In this document: positions 24,643 to 33,113 of the stretch, piece after piece
Layout: each line of letters begins with the position of its first letter
How positions within the stretch are numbered: position 1 is the stretch's first letter
DNA from: an uncultured Barnesiella sp.
GTDB lineage: Bacteria > Bacteroidota > Bacteroidia > Bacteroidales > Barnesiellaceae
Reading direction: 5' to 3'
DNA: 48,909 nt
Assembly (NCBI GenBank): GCA_944320995.1
Contig: CALUJQ010000021.1
Location: 1 to 48,909, forward strand
The notes under the pieces: model-generated
The model's input: only the letters and a program-made list of their open reading frames with translations
The model's database searches: none
Told to the model about the DNA's origin: nothing
Program-made: the position numbers and the translations under genes

Positions 24643-25773
24643 ATGGATTTTGAACTGGTACATACCGACGAACATAGCAGCGCCCGGGCGGGTGTCATTA
24701 CGACCGACCACGGGACGATACATACTCCCATATTTATGCCCGTGGGTACCGTGGCATCGGTCAAGGCCGTGCATCAGCGTGAACTGCGCGATGACATAAA
24801 AGCCCAAATCATTCTGGGGAATACCTACCACTTGTACCTGCGGCCGGGATTGGATATTCTGCACCGGGCCGGCGGGTTACACAAGTTTAACGGGTGGGAG
24901 CGTCCTATCCTCACCGATAGCGGAGGATTTCAAGTATTCTCGCTCTCAGACCGCCGGAAACTTACCGAGGAGGGGGTTTATTTCCGTTCGCACATCGACG
25001 GGTCGAAGCACCTCTTTACCCCCGAGAATGTGGTGGATACCCAGCGAATCATCGGCTCGGACATCATGATGGCGCTCGACGAGTGCACGCCCGGCGATGC
25101 CGACTATGCCTATGCCAAGAAATCGCTGGCTTTGACGCGCCGCTGGCTTGACAGGGGCTGGAAACACTTTTGCGAAACCGAAGGCCTTTATGGTTATCGA
25201 CAGACTTTCTTTCCCATTGTACAGGGGTGTGTCTATCCCGACTTGCGTACCGAGGCAGCCAAGCATGTGGCCGATTTGGGCGCCGATGGGAATGCGATTG
25301 GAGGGTTGGCCGTGGGCGAGCCTACCGAGAAGATGTATGAGATGATCGAGGTGGTAAACGATATTTTGCCGAAAGACAAACCCCGTTACCTTATGGGAGT
25401 GGGCACTCCCGCCAACATTTTGGAGGGAATCGAACGCGGGGTCGATATGTTTGATTGCGTGATGCCCACCCGCAACGGCCGCAACGGCATGTTGTTTACC
25501 CGCAACGGCATCATGAACATGCGCAACAAGAAATGGGCCGACGATTTCTCGCCCATCGATCCCGAGGGCACGTCGTTTGTCGATACTTGTTACAGCAAAG
25601 CCTATTTGCGCCACCTGTTCATCAGCGAAGAGATTTTGGCCATGCAAATCGCCTCGATTCACAACCTCGCGTTTTATGTATGGCTCACCCAAGAGGCCCG
25701 TCGGCAGATTCTCGCCGGGACATTCAAACCGTGGAAAGACGAGATGATGCGTCGGGTGACCGCACGCCTGTAA
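24643..25773 (+). CDS. tgt: tRNA-guanine transglycosylase (queuine synthesis)
   Basis: Exchanges guanine at the wobble position of GUN-anticodon tRNAs for the queuosine precursor preQ1. The 376-aa length is normal. Seen: PIFMPVGTVASVKAVHQREL, LTDSGGFQVFSLSDRRKL with a catalytic Asp (near residue 93), GGLAVGEPTEKMYEM near 226, and MFDCVMPTRNGRNGMLF near 270 with the nucleophilic Asp. The usual zinc site C-x-C-x2-C is absent: the aligned segment reads EGTSFVDTCYSKAYLRHL. I recall similar sequences in other Bacteroidetes Tgt proteins, so this is likely lineage-specific rather than damage. It is followed after 12 bases by the permease gene, in one operon. Confidence 0.95.
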   Translation: MDFELVHTDEHSSARAGVITTDHGTIHTPIFMPVGTVASVKAVHQRELRDDIKAQIILGNTYHLYLRPGLDILHRAGGLHKFNGWERPILTDSGGFQVFSLSDRRKLTEEGVYFRSHIDGSKHLFTPENVVDTQRIIGSDIMMALDECTPGDADYAYAKKSLALTRRWLDRGWKHFCETEGLYGYRQTFFPIVQGCVYPDLRTEAAKHVADLGADGNAIGGLAVGEPTEKMYEMIEVVNDILPKDKPRYLMGVGTPANILEGIERGVDMFDCVMPTRNGRNGMLFTRNGIMNMRNKKWADDFSPIDPEGTSFVDTCYSKAYLRHLFISEEILAMQIASIHNLAFYVWLTQEARRQILAGTFKPWKDEMMRRVTARL

Positions 25774-25785
25774 AGAGTTTGCACG

Positions 25786-26862
25786 ATGAAGGTATTGAAA
25801 AAAATAGATTTCTATATCATCAAGAAGTTTTTGGGAACATACTTCTTTGCGATAGCCTTGATTCTGGCTATTACCGTGATGTTCGACATCAACGAGAAGC
25901 TCGATTCTTTCCTGAAAGCGCCGTTGTCGGCTACGGTATTCGACTACTTTTTCAATTTCCTTCCCTATTTTGCCAATCTGTTCAGCCCGCTGTTTACTTT
26001 TATTGCCGTTATCTTTTTCACTTCGAAGCTGGCCGATAACTCCGAGATTATTGCCATGCTCTCGAGTGGAATCAGTTTCAAACGGTTGTTTGTCCCCTAT
26101 ATGATTTCGGCTGCGATTATTGCGGCATTGAACCTCTATTTAAGTTGTTATGTCATTCCTCCGGCCAATGTCACCCGCATCGAGTATATGAATACTTATG
26201 TGAAGAACAAGCGGGTCGATTATGCCAGCAATATCCAGTTGCAGGTCGAGCCGGGAGTGATTGCCTACATTGCCCGTTACGACAACAGCAACAAGACCGG
26301 GTATCGCTTCTCTTTGGAGAAATTTGACAACAAGGTGTTGCAATCGAGGCTTACCGCGCAGACAATCAATTACGATTCGGCCTACCATTGGCGGGTCAAC
26401 AATTACATGATTCGGAATTTCAACGGCATGCGCGAAGAGTTGGTGAAGGGCTCTTCGCTCGACACGATTGTCCCCATAGAACCTTCCGACTTCCTTATTT
26501 CGCAGAACGACAGCGAGATGATGACCACTCCCGACCTGCGACGCTATATTGCCCGGCAGAAAGAACGGGGAGTCGCCAATATCAAGAATTTCGAAATCGA
26601 ATATGAGCGCCGTTTTGCAATGGCCGCCGCCGCTTTTATCCTCACGGCCATAGGCATGTCGCTCTCTTCCCGCAAGGTGAAAGGCGGTATGGGGATCAAT
26701 ATCGGTATCGGGTTGTTGTTGAGCTTCTCCTATATTCTTTTCTCGACGGTAACTTCCACGTTTGCCGTATCGGGTGCTACATCGCCCTTGTTGGCCATGT
26801 GGATTCCCAATATTATCTACACGGTTATTGCAGTGGTTTTGTATAAGAAAGCCCCCAAGTAA
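25786..26862 (+). CDS. LptF/LptG family permease (YjgP/YjgQ)
   Basis: A 358-aa inner-membrane protein of the family that forms the LPS-extracting ABC complex with LptB. It begins KKIDFYIIKKFLGTYFFAIA, as is typical, with three N-terminal membrane helices (to about residue 125). A periplasmic beta-jellyroll follows (about 130-265, VEPGVIAYIARYDNSNKTGY), then three C-terminal helices (MAAAAFILTAIGMSLSSRKV onward). This layout fits LptF or LptG; Bacteroidetes have more than one such gene and I cannot tell which this is. It shares an operon with tgt, a pairing I recall from other Bacteroidales. No lptB is in the window. Confidence 0.9.
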   Translation: MKVLKKIDFYIIKKFLGTYFFAIALILAITVMFDINEKLDSFLKAPLSATVFDYFFNFLPYFANLFSPLFTFIAVIFFTSKLADNSEIIAMLSSGISFKRLFVPYMISAAIIAALNLYLSCYVIPPANVTRIEYMNTYVKNKRVDYASNIQLQVEPGVIAYIARYDNSNKTGYRFSLEKFDNKVLQSRLTAQTINYDSAYHWRVNNYMIRNFNGMREELVKGSSLDTIVPIEPSDFLISQNDSEMMTTPDLRRYIARQKERGVANIKNFEIEYERRFAMAAAAFILTAIGMSLSSRKVKGGMGINIGIGLLLSFSYILFSTVTSTFAVSGATSPLLAMWIPNIIYTVIAVVLYKKAPK

Positions 26863-26902
26863 AAAATATTTTCCCTCATTTTTAAACAAATATCGATTTA
26901 AA

Positions 26903-26934
26903 TTTCTTAATGCGGAAATAATGCACTACTTTTA
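26903..26934 (+). promoter_or_regulatory. Candidate promoter of the ECF sigma gene
   Basis: TTTC (26903-26906), 20 bases, TACTTTTA (26927-26934), a weaker variant of the consensus also seen at 33195-33202. Confidence 0.45.
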
Positions 26935-26963
26935 CCGCTTATATTATATTCTTAATAAAAAGA

Positions 26964-27458
26964 ATGATTCAAGAAGATTTTGAGCAGAATGTAGTCAAAC
27001 TACAAAGCGCTCTGTTGGGTTTCGCCAAAAGTCTCACCCATAATGAAGACGAGGCAAAAGACCTGTTACAAGAAACATCTCTCAAAGCATTGGTAAGTAA
27101 AGAGATGTACAACGATTCCGGAAGTTTTAAGAGTTGGTTATACACCATCATGTTCAATCTTTTCTTGAATTGTCGTCGCCATTCTTCCAAACAGGAGTCT
27201 TTGATTTCCGATTTCCAAATCCCCGAGTCGTGTGATACGCAATGTAAAATAGATTTGGAGGACTCTTTCTCAGGCCCCGATTTCAAGCGGATTATGAATT
27301 TGTTGCCGGCCGATAGCCGCATGCTTTTTAACCTGTATCTGCGCGGATACCGTTATGAAGAGATTGCTACTCGTCTGCAAATGCCTTTGGGGACTGTCAA
27401 AGTGAAAATATTTCGGATAAAACAAGAGTTGAGGGCGTATAAAAAGCAAATTGTTTGA
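26964..27458 (+). CDS. ECF-type RNA polymerase sigma factor
   Basis: A 164-aa sigma-70 family protein with only regions 2 and 4. Region 2 runs from AKSLTHNEDEAKDLLQETSL near residue 22 to SFKSWLYTIMFNLFLNCRRH, with the core-binding and -10-reading helices. Region 4 is RMLFNLYLRGYRYEEIATRL near residue 120 then QMPLGTVKVKIFRIKQELR, the -35-reading helix-turn-helix. No anti-sigma gene is next to it; the neighbour is the convergent envelope operon. The signal and targets are therefore unknown. A terminator follows at 27485. Confidence 0.9.
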   Translation: MIQEDFEQNVVKLQSALLGFAKSLTHNEDEAKDLLQETSLKALVSKEMYNDSGSFKSWLYTIMFNLFLNCRRHSSKQESLISDFQIPESCDTQCKIDLEDSFSGPDFKRIMNLLPADSRMLFNLYLRGYRYEEIATRLQMPLGTVKVKIFRIKQELRAYKKQIV

Positions 27459-27484
27459 TAACGGGGATTTTCGGGCCAATAAAT

Positions 27485-27524
27485 AAAGGCCCGGATTCTC
27501 GTCGTGTAAAACCCGGGCCTTTTC
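27485..27524. terminator. Terminator between the sigma gene and the outer-membrane protein gene
   Basis: AAAGGCCCGG (27485-27494) pairs with CCGGGCCTTT (27513-27522), followed by T residues. Serves convergent genes. Confidence 0.85.
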
Positions 27525-27560
27525 GTTTATTTAAATTAGGAAGTCATAAAAGATTTTCCG

Positions 27561-30077
27561 TTACATGCTTCCGCCGCTACCCATTCCACCGGGAGTGCTG
27601 CCGGTTCCGGTCCCGCTGCTACTGCTTTTGAGGTCGTCGTTGTTGATGCTGCGGCGAGCCTTTTTGACCGAATCTTTCATCTGCCCGAAGCTGTAAGTTA
27701 TACCCAGCCGTACATATTGGCAAGGGTTATAGTTGTAGCTGTCGATGCGGTAGGCCTCGTTTTTGAGGTGCATGGTAAATTTTCGGTCTTTCGAGAAGGG
27801 ATCGCTTACCGATAAATTTACTTGCAGACGTTTGTTGAAGAACGATTGGCTCACACTGAACCCGCAGAAAGCGAAGGGAGCCGAGGTCCCTACCAGCATG
27901 CGGAATCCCGAGTAGTAGCCCAAATTGGCACTGAGAGCTCCGTCTTTCCATGCGTTCCAGCGGGCTCCGAGGAATCCGTTGTAGTCCCACCCTTTGTTGG
28001 AATACCCTGCTTGGGTCGAACTGTAATCGCCATATCCGCCCGATAGGTTGGTGTAGAGGTTGAGGGTAGGCAATATGTTGCCCGAGAAAAATACATTGAG
28101 TTTACACTCGCGGGCGCGACCTATGTTGTCGTAGGTGACATTGGCGATACCGTTCTCGTCCATGAAGATGGTCTGTTCGATACCGTTGTTCTGTATGCGG
28201 CCATTCAGTTCGGCGGCCAGACTCATGCCTGTGGCCGTAAAGAGGGTATAGCCTAATGAGAAGGTATGCGAAATCTCCGAGTCGAGGTTGGGGTTACCGT
28301 AGGTCAGTTGCATGGGGCTGGAACTGTCTTTGAAAGGATTGAGTTGCCAGATACCCGGCCGGCTGAGCCGTTGCGTGTAGGAGAGTTTGAAAGTCTGCAT
28401 GTCGCGCGGCTGCCACGAGAGCGTCACATAGGGCACGATGTTGAAAAAGTCGTTGTCGAAACGTGTTTCTTGTGCCGGTTCGGTTGCGTTGTGGTTGGTG
28501 GTACGGCCGTCGTTCCAAGTCGATTCGAGGCGGGCACCCACCTTGCCGCTCCATTTTTTGATTTTCAACACATAGCCGGCATATAGTCCCAATATATGCT
28601 GCGTATAATCGAGGTTGTTGACAGGCAGCAGAATGTCGTTCCACGTGTCGGTAGGTTCGTCCCACAGGCTTTGGGTACGGTCGCCGTCACTCACGTTGCA
28701 CCGCATGATGTATTTGGCGCCGCCCTCGATTTGGTGCATATCGGTAAGGGGGTCGAAATAGTCGATTTGTACCGTTTGTTCAGTGCCGTGAGCCTTGTTG
28801 TTGCTTCGTTCGACATAACTGTCCCAGTTGACGATACCGTTGCTTTCGGTCGTATAGTCCGAGTTGTTGGGGGTATATTCAAACTGGTACGAGGCGGTGA
28901 GGGTGCGGTCTTTTTTGGCAAACGAACGTTGGTAGTCGAGAGTCCCCGACACCGAGCCGTACTCGCTGCGCGAGTGTCCCCATGTAGAGTATTGACTGCT
29001 TATGGTGTTGGCGCGGTTGTAGTAGGTATAGTTAAGGTCGTTGGTCGATTTGTTGCTACCCAGCCATCCCCATGCCGAGAAACTGATAAGGTTGAGGGTG
29101 TCGATTTCGTAGCTGGCTTCGAGTGAGATGTTGTGACCGAGACCTTCGAAGCGTGATTTGCCATAACCTTCGGAGTGATTGAACTCGTCGTTGTCGAAGG
29201 TTTCGGCAAAAGTTTTTGAGCGGCCGCCGTGGCCATTGGTATAGCGGTTGCCCGAGTAGCGGCCCGAGAAGGCAAGCTTGCCTATCTGGGAGGAGAGGTA
29301 AACATTCCCCCCGAATCCCCCGCGGTTGTCGGCATTGGCTCCTACGCTGCCCACCACGCCGTTCGTGTCACGACGGGTTACGGTGACGATGTTGATGATA
29401 CCGCCCACACCCTCGGCTTCGTATTTCGACGAGGGGTTGGTAATCACTTCGATATTTTTAATCGAGCTGGCTGGCATGCTTTTGAGTACCTCTTTCACGT
29501 TGTCGCCCGACATGATGGCCGAACTTTTGCCGTTGAGCAGCACCTTGTAGTTGCTTTGCCCGTTGAGGCGGATATTCTCTTCGGCATCGACCGTAATCAT
29601 GGGCACTTTGCGCAACATGTCGAGCGCATTGTTGCTGGTGGCTTCGGGATCGGCCTCCATATCGTAGGTGATCTTGTCGATGTCGCTTTTGATAAGAGGT
29701 CGTTGGGCCACGACGGTAACTTCGCTGAGTTCAGTGCCTTCGGTAAGAATGATATTCCCCAAATCTTTGGAGCGTTCGTTGTTCTCGATCGGCACGTCGA
29801 TGCGACGGGTCGTGTAGCCGACCGACGAGACGACCAATACATATTTATTCCCCTGTGCGGCAGTGACGGTGAAGTGTCCCTGTACGTCCGAGGCCACGCG
29901 GGTCAATATCTTACCGGAGCTGTTCTCTATTCCTACGGTGACGAAAGGAATAGGCTCATGACTGATCGAGTCGGTTACGGTGCCGCTTATTTTGCAATCG
30001 GCCGCGGCGGCTTGGGCCACAGTGAATACCGAGAACAATATTCCCAGTACAATACCCAGTTTGAAAACTCTTTTCAT
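27561..30077 (-). CDS. Outer-membrane beta-barrel protein, TonB-receptor-like
   Basis: An 838-aa outer-membrane protein with a signal peptide (to about residue 24). A carboxypeptidase-regulatory-like domain follows (KISGTVTDSISHEPIPFVTV, about 28-110), then a plug-like domain (DMLRKVPMITVDAEENIRLN near 150, SPASSIKNIEVITNPSSKYE-type region near 200). A long beta-barrel of the OMP_b-brl_3 type completes it. The last 20 residues are a Gly/Ser tail (GTGTGSTPGGMGSGGSM), so the usual terminal aromatic residue is displaced. No SusD partner is present, so this is not a standard glycan-uptake pair. It ends a five-gene operon with an ABC transporter and GntR regulator, 50 bases behind the preceding gene. 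Confidence 0.88.
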   Translation of the reverse strand: MKRVFKLGIVLGILFSVFTVAQAAAADCKISGTVTDSISHEPIPFVTVGIENSSGKILTRVASDVQGHFTVTAAQGNKYVLVVSSVGYTTRRIDVPIENNERSKDLGNIILTEGTELSEVTVVAQRPLIKSDIDKITYDMEADPEATSNNALDMLRKVPMITVDAEENIRLNGQSNYKVLLNGKSSAIMSGDNVKEVLKSMPASSIKNIEVITNPSSKYEAEGVGGIINIVTVTRRDTNGVVGSVGANADNRGGFGGNVYLSSQIGKLAFSGRYSGNRYTNGHGGRSKTFAETFDNDEFNHSEGYGKSRFEGLGHNISLEASYEIDTLNLISFSAWGWLGSNKSTNDLNYTYYNRANTISSQYSTWGHSRSEYGSVSGTLDYQRSFAKKDRTLTASYQFEYTPNNSDYTTESNGIVNWDSYVERSNNKAHGTEQTVQIDYFDPLTDMHQIEGGAKYIMRCNVSDGDRTQSLWDEPTDTWNDILLPVNNLDYTQHILGLYAGYVLKIKKWSGKVGARLESTWNDGRTTNHNATEPAQETRFDNDFFNIVPYVTLSWQPRDMQTFKLSYTQRLSRPGIWQLNPFKDSSSPMQLTYGNPNLDSEISHTFSLGYTLFTATGMSLAAELNGRIQNNGIEQTIFMDENGIANVTYDNIGRARECKLNVFFSGNILPTLNLYTNLSGGYGDYSSTQAGYSNKGWDYNGFLGARWNAWKDGALSANLGYYSGFRMLVGTSAPFAFCGFSVSQSFFNKRLQVNLSVSDPFSKDRKFTMHLKNEAYRIDSYNYNPCQYVRLGITYSFGQMKDSVKKARRSINNDDLKSSSSGTGTGSTPGGMGSGGSM

Positions 30078-30127
30078 CGGTTTGTTTGTCGATTAAAGTG
30101 TGTGATGAATTGTTTATACTATCTGTT

Positions 30128-30943
30128 TTACTCTTTATCTTCTTTATTGTCGTTCGTATAGCTGATATTAACACCTAAACTCACCGCGTCGGTACTGTCG
30201 TTGCCGAGGGTTTTCGACAACTTGAACTCCATGAGTTCGGTGGTGCCGGTCACCCCGATGTTGTTCCTCATGAGCGACAGGCCGTCGAGGACCTTTGGGA
30301 AAAAGGCCGTGCCTATGTTGTTGTTTGCGAGAGCCAACGAACATTTGTTATTGAGATATGCAAATAATGTGCCGATGTTACATTGTTGGCAGGAGATTCC
30401 ACTATGCCCGATACTGTCTTGTACGACCAGCATACCCACGTTCGATTCTCTCACTACGATGTCGCCCGGTGATCGTATGATAAGTTTCTCGAAGTTGGCC
30501 TCCGAGAAATACAGCGTGACGTTGGGGTTGTGGTTCTCGACGATGAGTCGCGTATTGTGGTCGTAGTCGAGTGTCTGGTGGTCGAACCACGATTGGGGTA
30601 CCGAGGTCTCGGTGTCGTCGGCCGACGATTGTCCCAGCCACCGGCCGGTGATATGCAAGGTGTCGCCCGGGTAGCTTTCTCCTCCGACGAGGGTGGTGCC
30701 CTGTGGGGAATCCTTTTTATTCCGGGTCGAGATGAAGATGTGGGTATTTACCGGGCCGTTGTCGGTATCGTCGATAACGAGGTATCGCACGGGGGCGTCG
30801 GAGTCTTCTTTATAATCCAGCAACTCTTGCAGGCTTTTTATCTTTGCCTCGGGTGAGAGGTTACTGATGATTTTGATGGCGATGATAGGGACGAATATCA
30901 TCACGGCCAGAAAGATTAACAGGGCTATGGTCGAGCGTTTCAT
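30128..30943 (-). CDS. Membrane-anchored periplasmic protein, predicted beta-solenoid
   Basis: I do not recognise this 271-aa protein as a named family. Residues 7-29 form a membrane anchor (ALLIFLAVMIFVPIIAIKII) with the rest predicted periplasmic. The C-terminal half has strand-rich repeats spaced 19-21 residues: SNVGMLVVQD, CNIGTLFAYL, NNIGTAFFPK, NNIGVTGTTE. This [SCN]N-[VI]-G spacing looks like a beta-solenoid or a face of a beta-helix. Two Cys (SCQQCNIG) lie close together. Its start overlaps the stop of the GntR gene (ATGA at 30940-30943), so it is translated in step with the regulator. By position it could bridge the ABC transporter and the outer-membrane protein; this is inference. 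Confidence 0.78.
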   Translation of the reverse strand: MKRSTIALLIFLAVMIFVPIIAIKIISNLSPEAKIKSLQELLDYKEDSDAPVRYLVIDDTDNGPVNTHIFISTRNKKDSPQGTTLVGGESYPGDTLHITGRWLGQSSADDTETSVPQSWFDHQTLDYDHNTRLIVENHNPNVTLYFSEANFEKLIIRSPGDIVVRESNVGMLVVQDSIGHSGISCQQCNIGTLFAYLNNKCSLALANNNIGTAFFPKVLDGLSLMRNNIGVTGTTELMEFKLSKTLGNDSTDAVSLGVNISYTNDNKEDKE

Positions 30944-31332
30944 GATTGTTGTTTTGAGAGGTTTGACGTGAGGTTTTCGATAAATTTCCGGTACATGGAG
31001 TCGATCTCCTCCATGGGGATACGCAGGGTGTAGAGTTGCATGAAGAAACGGGGCAGTTCGTTTTTAAGGAACTCGTTGCGTCGGTACTCTTTGATCTTGT
31101 GTTTGGCATCGGGCGAAACGAAAAATCCGATTCCCCGTTTGTTGAAGATGATGCCTTGGGCCTGCAAAAATTCATAAGAACGCATTACCGTGTTGGCATT
31201 TACCTCCACGAGGGCCGCATATTCGCGCACCGACGGGATGCGGGCCCCTATGGCATAGTGGTCCAGCAGGATCTCATCGCTGATACGTTCGGCGATTTGC
31301 AGGTAGATGGTTTGGTTCTCTTTGAATTGCAT
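30940..31332 (-). CDS. GntR family repressor, YtrA type
   Basis: A 130-aa transcription factor. The winged helix fills the first 75 residues: QTIYLQIAERISDEILLDHY, then IGARIPSVREYAALVEVNAN and TVMRSYEFLQAQGIIFNKRG, ending in the wing GIGFFVS. Only a short helical tail of about 50 residues follows, as in the YtrA subfamily, which usually sits with ABC transporter genes and represses them. The likely target is AGTGTA-N12-TACACT at 33089-33112, ahead of the ATPase gene. As I recall, B. subtilis YtrA binds AGTGTA-N13-TACACT and responds to cell-wall antibiotics. It follows the permease gene by two bases. Confidence 0.92.
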   Translation of the reverse strand: MQFKENQTIYLQIAERISDEILLDHYAIGARIPSVREYAALVEVNANTVMRSYEFLQAQGIIFNKRGIGFFVSPDAKHKIKEYRRNEFLKNELPRFFMQLYTLRIPMEEIDSMYRKFIENLTSNLSKQQS

Positions 31333-31334
31333 AT

Positions 31335-32201
31335 TTATCGTTTGGTTTCGTTGATTTCGAGCTCTTTCATTCGCATGTAGCCGATGTATCCCAGTATGAC
31401 CGATTCGATCATGGTGACTCCGTTGATTATCCATAAGATGTCGATCTTGTGTAGCCTGTCGAGATAATTCCCTATGACCAGATAGGTAAACAGCGACTCC
31501 AATTCGGTTTTCCCTACGAAGACGGTGTAAAAAAAGATGATGATAATACCCAGCAGGAAGAGCGCCGCGATGGTTTTGAGGAAACTGTTTTTTTGCCACA
31601 GCGTAGCTCCCAGTGTGAAAGTGACGATGTTGCTGATGGTCCAGACGATGACTGTGGAGATACTGTACAGGTCGTTCCAAACCGTGAGCAGCCCTTGTAA
31701 CGGAGTCCCCGGATTGAACGCTTCGCCTCGTATGGCAGCGGAGGCTGTTTCCGAAACATACTGGGCCACGATGATGGCTGCAAAGAAGAGAATCGGGTAG
31801 AGTATCAAGGTCCACAGCAGGTGGGCGATATATTTCTCGGCCGTCGAGGCGGGAACTACCAAGTAGAGGACCCGTTTGGAGCGGAGGCCTATCTGCTCGG
31901 CAAGGCTCGAGCCGCTTTTGGCCGTGTAGATGAAAAAACCGAACCACACAAGCATCTGTATCCCGGTCGAGGCGATAGAGGGAGTCATCGCAGCTTTGTC
32001 GGTCGAGTGGAAGAGAAACATCAAGAGGGCGTAAACCCCTGCCAAGGCAAAAAATTGAAGTAGCAACCCCCGTTTCCATTCGTGTATCTGTTTGGAACAA
32101 TACCGGCCGAACCGTTTCGGGCTGAAATAATTGTTGGTCACCGGGCGTGTGGGTGCGGTTGTGGCTGTCATGCCATTTTCGGTTATATCATATTCGCTCA
32201 T
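31335..32201 (-). CDS. ABC transporter permease-like membrane protein
   Basis: A 288-aa inner-membrane protein with about six membrane helices: LLLQFFALAGVYALLMFLF near residue 46, IQMLVWFGFFIYTA near 80, LLWTLILYPILFFAAIIVAQ near 128, TVIVWTISNIVTFTLGATL near 183, LFLLGIIIIFFYTVFVG near 212, and a last one near 255. No clear family motif beyond an ABC-2-like layout. It lies seven bases downstream of the ATPase gene and directly upstream of the GntR gene, so it is the membrane partner of that ATPase. The substrate is unknown; antibiotics, peptides or lipids are plausible by analogy with YtrA-controlled transporters. Confidence 0.8.
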   Translation of the reverse strand: MSEYDITENGMTATTAPTRPVTNNYFSPKRFGRYCSKQIHEWKRGLLLQFFALAGVYALLMFLFHSTDKAAMTPSIASTGIQMLVWFGFFIYTAKSGSSLAEQIGLRSKRVLYLVVPASTAEKYIAHLLWTLILYPILFFAAIIVAQYVSETASAAIRGEAFNPGTPLQGLLTVWNDLYSISTVIVWTISNIVTFTLGATLWQKNSFLKTIAALFLLGIIIIFFYTVFVGKTELESLFTYLVIGNYLDRLHKIDILWIINGVTMIESVILGYIGYMRMKELEINETKR

Positions 32202-32208
32202 AGTTGTG

Positions 32209-33057
32209 TTATTTTACAGGGTTGGCAAATGTACGTAGTATCTCCTCTGGCTTCTCGATGGCATAGTTGAAGAGCATTTCGATGTCGAGAGGCGACTCAT
32301 TGCCGGTTTCGTTGGGCAATATGGCACTGTATCCCGCAATGGTCGATACCTTGTAGAGCGCTTCTGCGGTGTCGGCTTCGGTTGCTCCTTTGACAAACTG
32401 TAATTGCGAGGTGACGGTGTCCGTATCGACATCGAGCAGCAACCGTCCCCCTTCGAGAATGACGATGCGGTCGATCATGTTTTCGAGGTCGCGTACTTGG
32501 TGGGTCGAGATGATAATGCTCTTTTGCTCGTTCATGCCCGAAGCGATGACTTTGCGGAACTGGCTTTTCGATGGAATATCCATACCGTTGGTAGGCTCGT
32601 CCATGAGTAGCAGCGGGGTGTTGGTGGCGAGGGCGAAGCTGACCAAATATTTTTTCTTTTGTCCCATCGAGGTTTTGGCCAGATTCTTGGTCTTCTCCAA
32701 CTCGAAGTCGGTCAAGTATTGGTCGAATTGTCTGCGGTCGAAATGAGGATAAAACACACTGTTGCGACGCACATAGGCATCGACCGATATGGAAGGAAGG
32801 TCAAACTCCTCGGGGACGAGAAATATCTTTTCCAAGGTTTCGGGTAGGCGGCGTCTTACTTCCACGCCGTCGAGTCGTATCGAACCTTTGTGAGGGAACA
32901 TCAAACCACTCATCATGTAGAGCAGCGTCGATTTGCCTATGCCGTTTTTACCTAAAAGTCCGTAAACCGCACCCGGGTGTATCGACAGATTTATTCCATC
33001 GAAGATGAGCGATTTCTTTTTGTGGTAACTAAATTCAAGATTCTCAATCTGTAACAT
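32209..33057 (-). CDS. ABC transporter ATP-binding protein
   Basis: A 282-aa cytoplasmic ATPase. Walker A is GLLGKNGIGKSTLLYMMSGL near residue 34. The signature motif is unusual, SMGQKKKYLVSFALATN near residue 127 in place of LSGGQ, as in other YtrB-like ATPases. Walker B is PLLLMDEPTNGMD near 148, with the H-loop in IIISTHQVRDLENM near 182. It is first in the five-gene operon and the operator and promoter lie directly upstream. The last 80 residues are an accessory domain seen in this subgroup, not needed for the nucleotide fold. Confidence 0.93.
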   Translation of the reverse strand: MLQIENLEFSYHKKKSLIFDGINLSIHPGAVYGLLGKNGIGKSTLLYMMSGLMFPHKGSIRLDGVEVRRRLPETLEKIFLVPEEFDLPSISVDAYVRRNSVFYPHFDRRQFDQYLTDFELEKTKNLAKTSMGQKKKYLVSFALATNTPLLLMDEPTNGMDIPSKSQFRKVIASGMNEQKSIIISTHQVRDLENMIDRIVILEGGRLLLDVDTDTVTSQLQFVKGATEADTAEALYKVSTIAGYSAILPNETGNESPLDIEMLFNYAIEKPEEILRTFANPVK

Positions 33058-33088
33058 AATATTTGAAGGATAAATAGTCTTCTGTTTT

Positions 33089-33112
33089 AGTGTATTAGTT
33101 TAATAGTACACT
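33089..33112 (-). promoter_or_regulatory. Candidate GntR (YtrA-like) operator
   Basis: AGTGTA (33089-33094), 12 bases, TACACT (33107-33112), a perfect 6+6 inverted repeat. It lies directly downstream of the -7 box, covering the expected transcription start, where a bound repressor would block transcription. Confidence 0.75.
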
Positions 33113-33113
33113 G

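Noticed and set aside
30940..32100. A 386-codon frame covering the GntR gene and the permease region
   Set aside because: Only its last 130 residues are the GntR protein; the first part is the permease gene read in the wrong frame.
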